Of a stretch of 7,693 nucleotides of DNA, positions 5,848 to 7,693 are shown piece after piece. A program made the position numbers and the translations under genes. The DNA lies in assembly GCA_040902855.1 (NCBI GenBank), contig JBBDWN010000024.1, positions 1 through 7,693 of the forward strand. Reading direction: 5' to 3'. Below the pieces are notes generated by a model, which was not told the DNA's origin, did not search any database, and saw only the letters and a list, made by a program, of their open reading frames with translations. The stretch is from DATHWB01 sp040902855. GTDB lineage: Bacteria; Actinomycetota; Acidimicrobiia; Spongiisociales; ZC4RG35. Every line of letters starts with the position of its first letter. Position 1 is the first letter of the stretch.

Positions 5848-6846
5848 GTGGAACGGCTCGCCCTCTACCTGCAAGACGCTCATCCCATCTCCGACGGGAT
5901 CGGTTTCGCCCGTCACGCCGAGGCGAAGAGGTTCGAAGCGGTGTGGCAGGCCGACTCTCGGCTGGTGCGGGACGCCACCATCCCCATGGCTGCGTTCGCC
6001 GCCACCACCTCCCGGATCAAGATCGGAGCCGGCGTGGTCGACATCTGGTCACGGAACCCGGCGCGGCTGGCCTCCACCTTCGCCACCCTCGACGATCTCG
6101 CCCCGGGCCGCATCCTGCTCGGGGTGGGGGCATGGTGGGATCCCCTGGCCTCCAAGGTGGGGATCGAACGGCGCAAGCCGCTGGCCGCGATGCGGGAAGT
6201 GGTGACCACCGTCCGCGCCCTGCTGGCGGGGGAACAGGTCGAGTTCCACGGCGAGCATGTGACGATGGACGGGGTGGAACTGGACTACATGTATCAGGAA
6301 CGCCAGCCCAAGGAAGTCCCCATCTACATCGGCGCCACCGGCATGCAGATGATGGAGTTGGCCGGGGAGATCGCCGACGGCGTGGTCCTGAACTATCTCG
6401 TCTCCCCCGACTACAACCGGCGGGCCCTCCAGCACCTGGAGCGGGGGGCCGAACGGTCGGGTCGCTCGCTGGACGATGTGGACCGTCCGCAGCTGATCGT
6501 CTGTTCGATGGGGCCCGACCGCTCGGTGGCCCTCGATTCCGCCCGCATGCTGGTGACCCAATACCTGGGTCAGCAGCCGCATCTGATGCAGGCATCCGGC
6601 GTCCCTCAATCCTTGCTCGACGAGATCGGACGGGTCCTCACGTGGCCGGCCACTCCCGCCCAACTGGCGGAGGCGGCCCGGCTGGTCCCGGACGAGGTGG
6701 TGCAGATGTTGTGCGCGGCAGGAACCCCAGAGGAATGTGTCGAGAAGGTCCAGACCTACCTCGACACCGGTTGCACCTGCCCGATCCTCTACCCGCTCGG
6801 CCCCGACGTCGGGCTCATGATCGACACCTTCGCCGCGATGCTCTGA
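5848..6846 (+). CDS. Luciferase-like, probably F420-dependent oxidoreductase
   Basis: A 332-residue member of the bacterial luciferase-like TIM-barrel family, closest in pattern to F420-dependent enzymes of the methylene-tetrahydromethanopterin reductase type. Recognisable parts are the N-terminal strand (RLALYLQD), TSRIKIGAGVVDIWSRNP (residues 55-70, the cofactor-side segment), the TLDDLAPGRILLGVGAWW block (80-97), VPIYIGATG...MELAGEIADGVVLN (158-182), and a C-terminal TPEECVEKVQTYLDTGC segment. The family transfers hydride between F420 or FMN and an organic substrate; the substrate here is unknown. The GTG at 5848 is used, with GAAGG about nine bases upstream. It stands alone on the plus strand and ends in a hairpin. 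Use of F420 is inferred from the subfamily, not from a decisive residue. Confidence 0.87.
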   Translation: MERLALYLQDAHPISDGIGFARHAEAKRFEAVWQADSRLVRDATIPMAAFAATTSRIKIGAGVVDIWSRNPARLASTFATLDDLAPGRILLGVGAWWDPLASKVGIERRKPLAAMREVVTTVRALLAGEQVEFHGEHVTMDGVELDYMYQERQPKEVPIYIGATGMQMMELAGEIADGVVLNYLVSPDYNRRALQHLERGAERSGRSLDDVDRPQLIVCSMGPDRSVALDSARMLVTQYLGQQPHLMQASGVPQSLLDEIGRVLTWPATPAQLAEAARLVPDEVVQMLCAAGTPEECVEKVQTYLDTGCTCPILYPLGPDVGLMIDTFAAML

Positions 6847-6872
6847 GCGGGACGAGGGCCGCCCCTGTCCGC
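6847..6872 (+). terminator. Hairpin directly after the luciferase-family gene
   Basis: GGAC-G-AGGG (6850-6858) pairs with CCCTGTCC (6863-6870) with one bulged G and a four-base loop, and can extend by two more pairs past a second bulge. It begins at the stop codon. No T-tract follows, as is common for high-GC actinobacterial terminators, so its strength is uncertain. Confidence 0.45.
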
Positions 6873-6916
6873 GATCTCGATGCGGCCACCCGCGAACCCG
6901 TCGACCCCCTGGGAAC

Positions 6917-6991
6917 TCAACCCGGCTCGACGTCGCCCATCGACACCAGGCGATAGGCCTGTACCGGCAGTTCCTTCCCATTCAGTTCAAG
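6917..6991 (-). pseudogene. C-terminal relic of a second class III cyclase
   Basis: The minus strand encodes 24 residues and a stop: LELNGKELPVQAYRL then VSMGDVEPG. This matches the last 24 residues of the cyclase at the window start (LELKGKEMPVRAYRL then ISIGDVDPG), stop codon included, with six substitutions, mostly conservative. At DNA level the two agree at about 80 percent of positions by eye. Upstream of 6991 the similarity ends and no other cyclase sequence is seen, so the catalytic core is gone. It is a diverged paralogous fragment, not a recent copy. Confidence 0.85.
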
Positions 6992-7050
6992 TCCGGTCGG
7001 CATCGGCAATTCTGCAGGTGATCGGGGGAGGCCGCAGCAAACGACATCCT

Positions 7051-7590
7051 TTAGGCGCGCTCACTCCGAAGGCCAGCCAGCCACCGCTCTGTCTCCACCG
7101 GCGACCGAAGGCGAACGACCGGCGGCGCACTCAGATCAGCCTCCCATGCGGCGATTCGACTTCGCTTGCCGGTGAAGCTCCGGAAATGCCACACGAGGAT
7201 GGAGTCCGAGGAGAAAACCTTCCGCCACGTTTCGATGTTTCCGTTGCACACCGTCTCGCGTGTGAACGCCCGTCGCATCGTCCGTCGGAAAAGCCGGATG
7301 AAAGAAACCCAACGTGGGTAGTCGAGGGCCACGACGAGGTCCGCGCGGCAAAGCACGAGATCGCGCCAATGCCCGTAGGCCGTGTCGAGGACCCACGCTT
7401 CCGAGGCGACGAACTCAGCAACCATGCAGACCTGTTCGTCCACCCGACGTTCGACCCAGCCAGGCAACCATCCGACTTCGTCGTCCATGGAGTGCCACGG
7501 CAAGCCCGTGATCTCGCCGATCTGACGGGCCAACGTCGTCTTACCTGACCCTGTCACGCCGTACACGAGGATGCGACGGGGGCGTTTCAT
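7051..7590 (-). CDS. P-loop kinase-like protein (FlaR/topology-modulation type)
   Basis: A 179-residue P-loop NTPase of the adenylate-kinase-like group often named topology modulation protein or FlaR-like. Walker A is GVTGSGKT (residues 11-18). It is followed by the ARQIGEITGLPWHSMDD segment, VLDTAYGHW (68-75, equivalent to the WIIDGNYG motif of the family), and LVVALDYPRW (85-94). A basic helix (FRRTMRR, 101-107) fits the lid region. It probably phosphorylates a small molecule, unidentified. The frame is open up to 7686, but MKRPRRILVYG at 7590 is the natural start since homologous sequence begins there. The RBS is weak, but a short frame beginning in the 30-bp repeat ends across this start codon and might couple translation. 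Confidence 0.85.
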   Translation of the reverse strand: MKRPRRILVYGVTGSGKTTLARQIGEITGLPWHSMDDEVGWLPGWVERRVDEQVCMVAEFVASEAWVLDTAYGHWRDLVLCRADLVVALDYPRWVSFIRLFRRTMRRAFTRETVCNGNIETWRKVFSSDSILVWHFRSFTGKRSRIAAWEADLSAPPVVRLRSPVETERWLAGLRSERA

Positions 7591-7670
7591 CCGACCCACA
7601 GTATGCGGGAGGCAGACTCCCCTACCTGTCGCACCAATGTCGCGCTCACCACTTGAAGAAGCCCACCCAT
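7587..7670 (-). CDS. 27-codon possible leader ORF with repeat-derived RBS
   Basis: Starts at the ATG inside the 30-bp repeat, five bases after GGAGGT, and reads MGGLLQVVSATLVRQV plus eleven more residues. Its TGA (7589-7587) overlaps the kinase start codon as ATGA. It shares the first two residues with the Cys/His protein and then differs, so it may be a truncated start of that gene placed in front of the kinase. Expression is inferred only from the RBS and overlap. Confidence 0.35.
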   Translation of the reverse strand: MGGLLQVVSATLVRQVGESASRILWVG

Positions 7671-7693
7671 TCGCCACCTCCATCACTCGAGCC
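7664..7693 (-). repeat. 30-bp exact direct repeat, copy 2 (window end)
   Basis: Identical to 4587-4616 and cut by the end of the window, so its full length is unknown. It brings a strong Shine-Dalgarno and an ATG upstream of the kinase gene. Confidence 0.95.

Noticed and set aside
6049..6981. 310-residue minus-strand frame opposite the luciferase-family gene
   Set aside because: Antisense to a gene with clear family motifs; its His/Gly/Arg-rich sequence has no domain signal.
7591..7686. N-terminal extension of the kinase to 7686
   Set aside because: The added 32 residues come from the repeat and spacer and do not resemble the family, which begins at MKRPRRILVYG.
4587..7693. CRISPR array or insertion-sequence ends
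   Set aside because: The 30-bp repeat occurs only twice, about 3 kb apart and in direct orientation; there is no transposase, no terminal inverted repeat pair and no regular spacer series.

Overview
The window is GC-rich bacterial DNA with almost entirely protein-coding content. An F420-type luciferase-like oxidoreductase, a membrane class III nucleotide cyclase, a VapBC module with a leaderless-looking start and several GTG starts point to a high-GC actinobacterium. An acidimicrobial or related uncultured lineage is a guess; there is no rRNA or tRNA to test it.

Left half, minus strand (about 1-4700). Reading in the direction of transcription, a candidate promoter at 4644-4673 precedes a small Cys/His protein with two likely zinc sites (4345-4593) and a von Willebrand factor A protein with an intact MIDAS (3593-4297). 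A strong intrinsic terminator follows (3495-3539). Almost touching it is the start of a NYN/PIN-like nuclease (2878-3483), then a small unrecognised protein (2494-2832), the C-terminal winged-helix end of a Fic protein that has lost its catalytic core (2171-2527), and a 713-residue membrane-anchored GAF-cyclase (6-2147) with an unusual Gln/Asn substrate-selecting pair.

Middle (about 4700-5850). A plus-strand VapB/VapC toxin-antitoxin pair (4867-5528) has a four-base start/stop overlap and a palindrome over its -10 element and start codon. A hairpin followed by TTTCGCGA occurs on each side of it (4688-4725 and 5731-5769), in similar but diverged copies.

Right part. A plus-strand F420-dependent-type luciferase-family oxidoreductase (5848-6846) ends in a hairpin. 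Beyond it, on the minus strand, lies a 24-codon relic of the C-terminus of a second cyclase (6917-6991) and a small P-loop kinase-like protein (7051-7590). The last 30 bases of the window exactly repeat 4587-4616, the RBS/start region of the Cys/His gene.

The region as a whole looks like an accessory stretch built from toxin-antitoxin, nuclease and signalling genes with repeated recombination. The most unusual observation is that 6917-7693 has the same two outer edges as 1-4616 (the same RBS/start segment at one end and a cyclase tail at the other) with different genes between them, as if one framework had carried two cargoes. No known complete defence system is present, and the functional link between the genes is inference.
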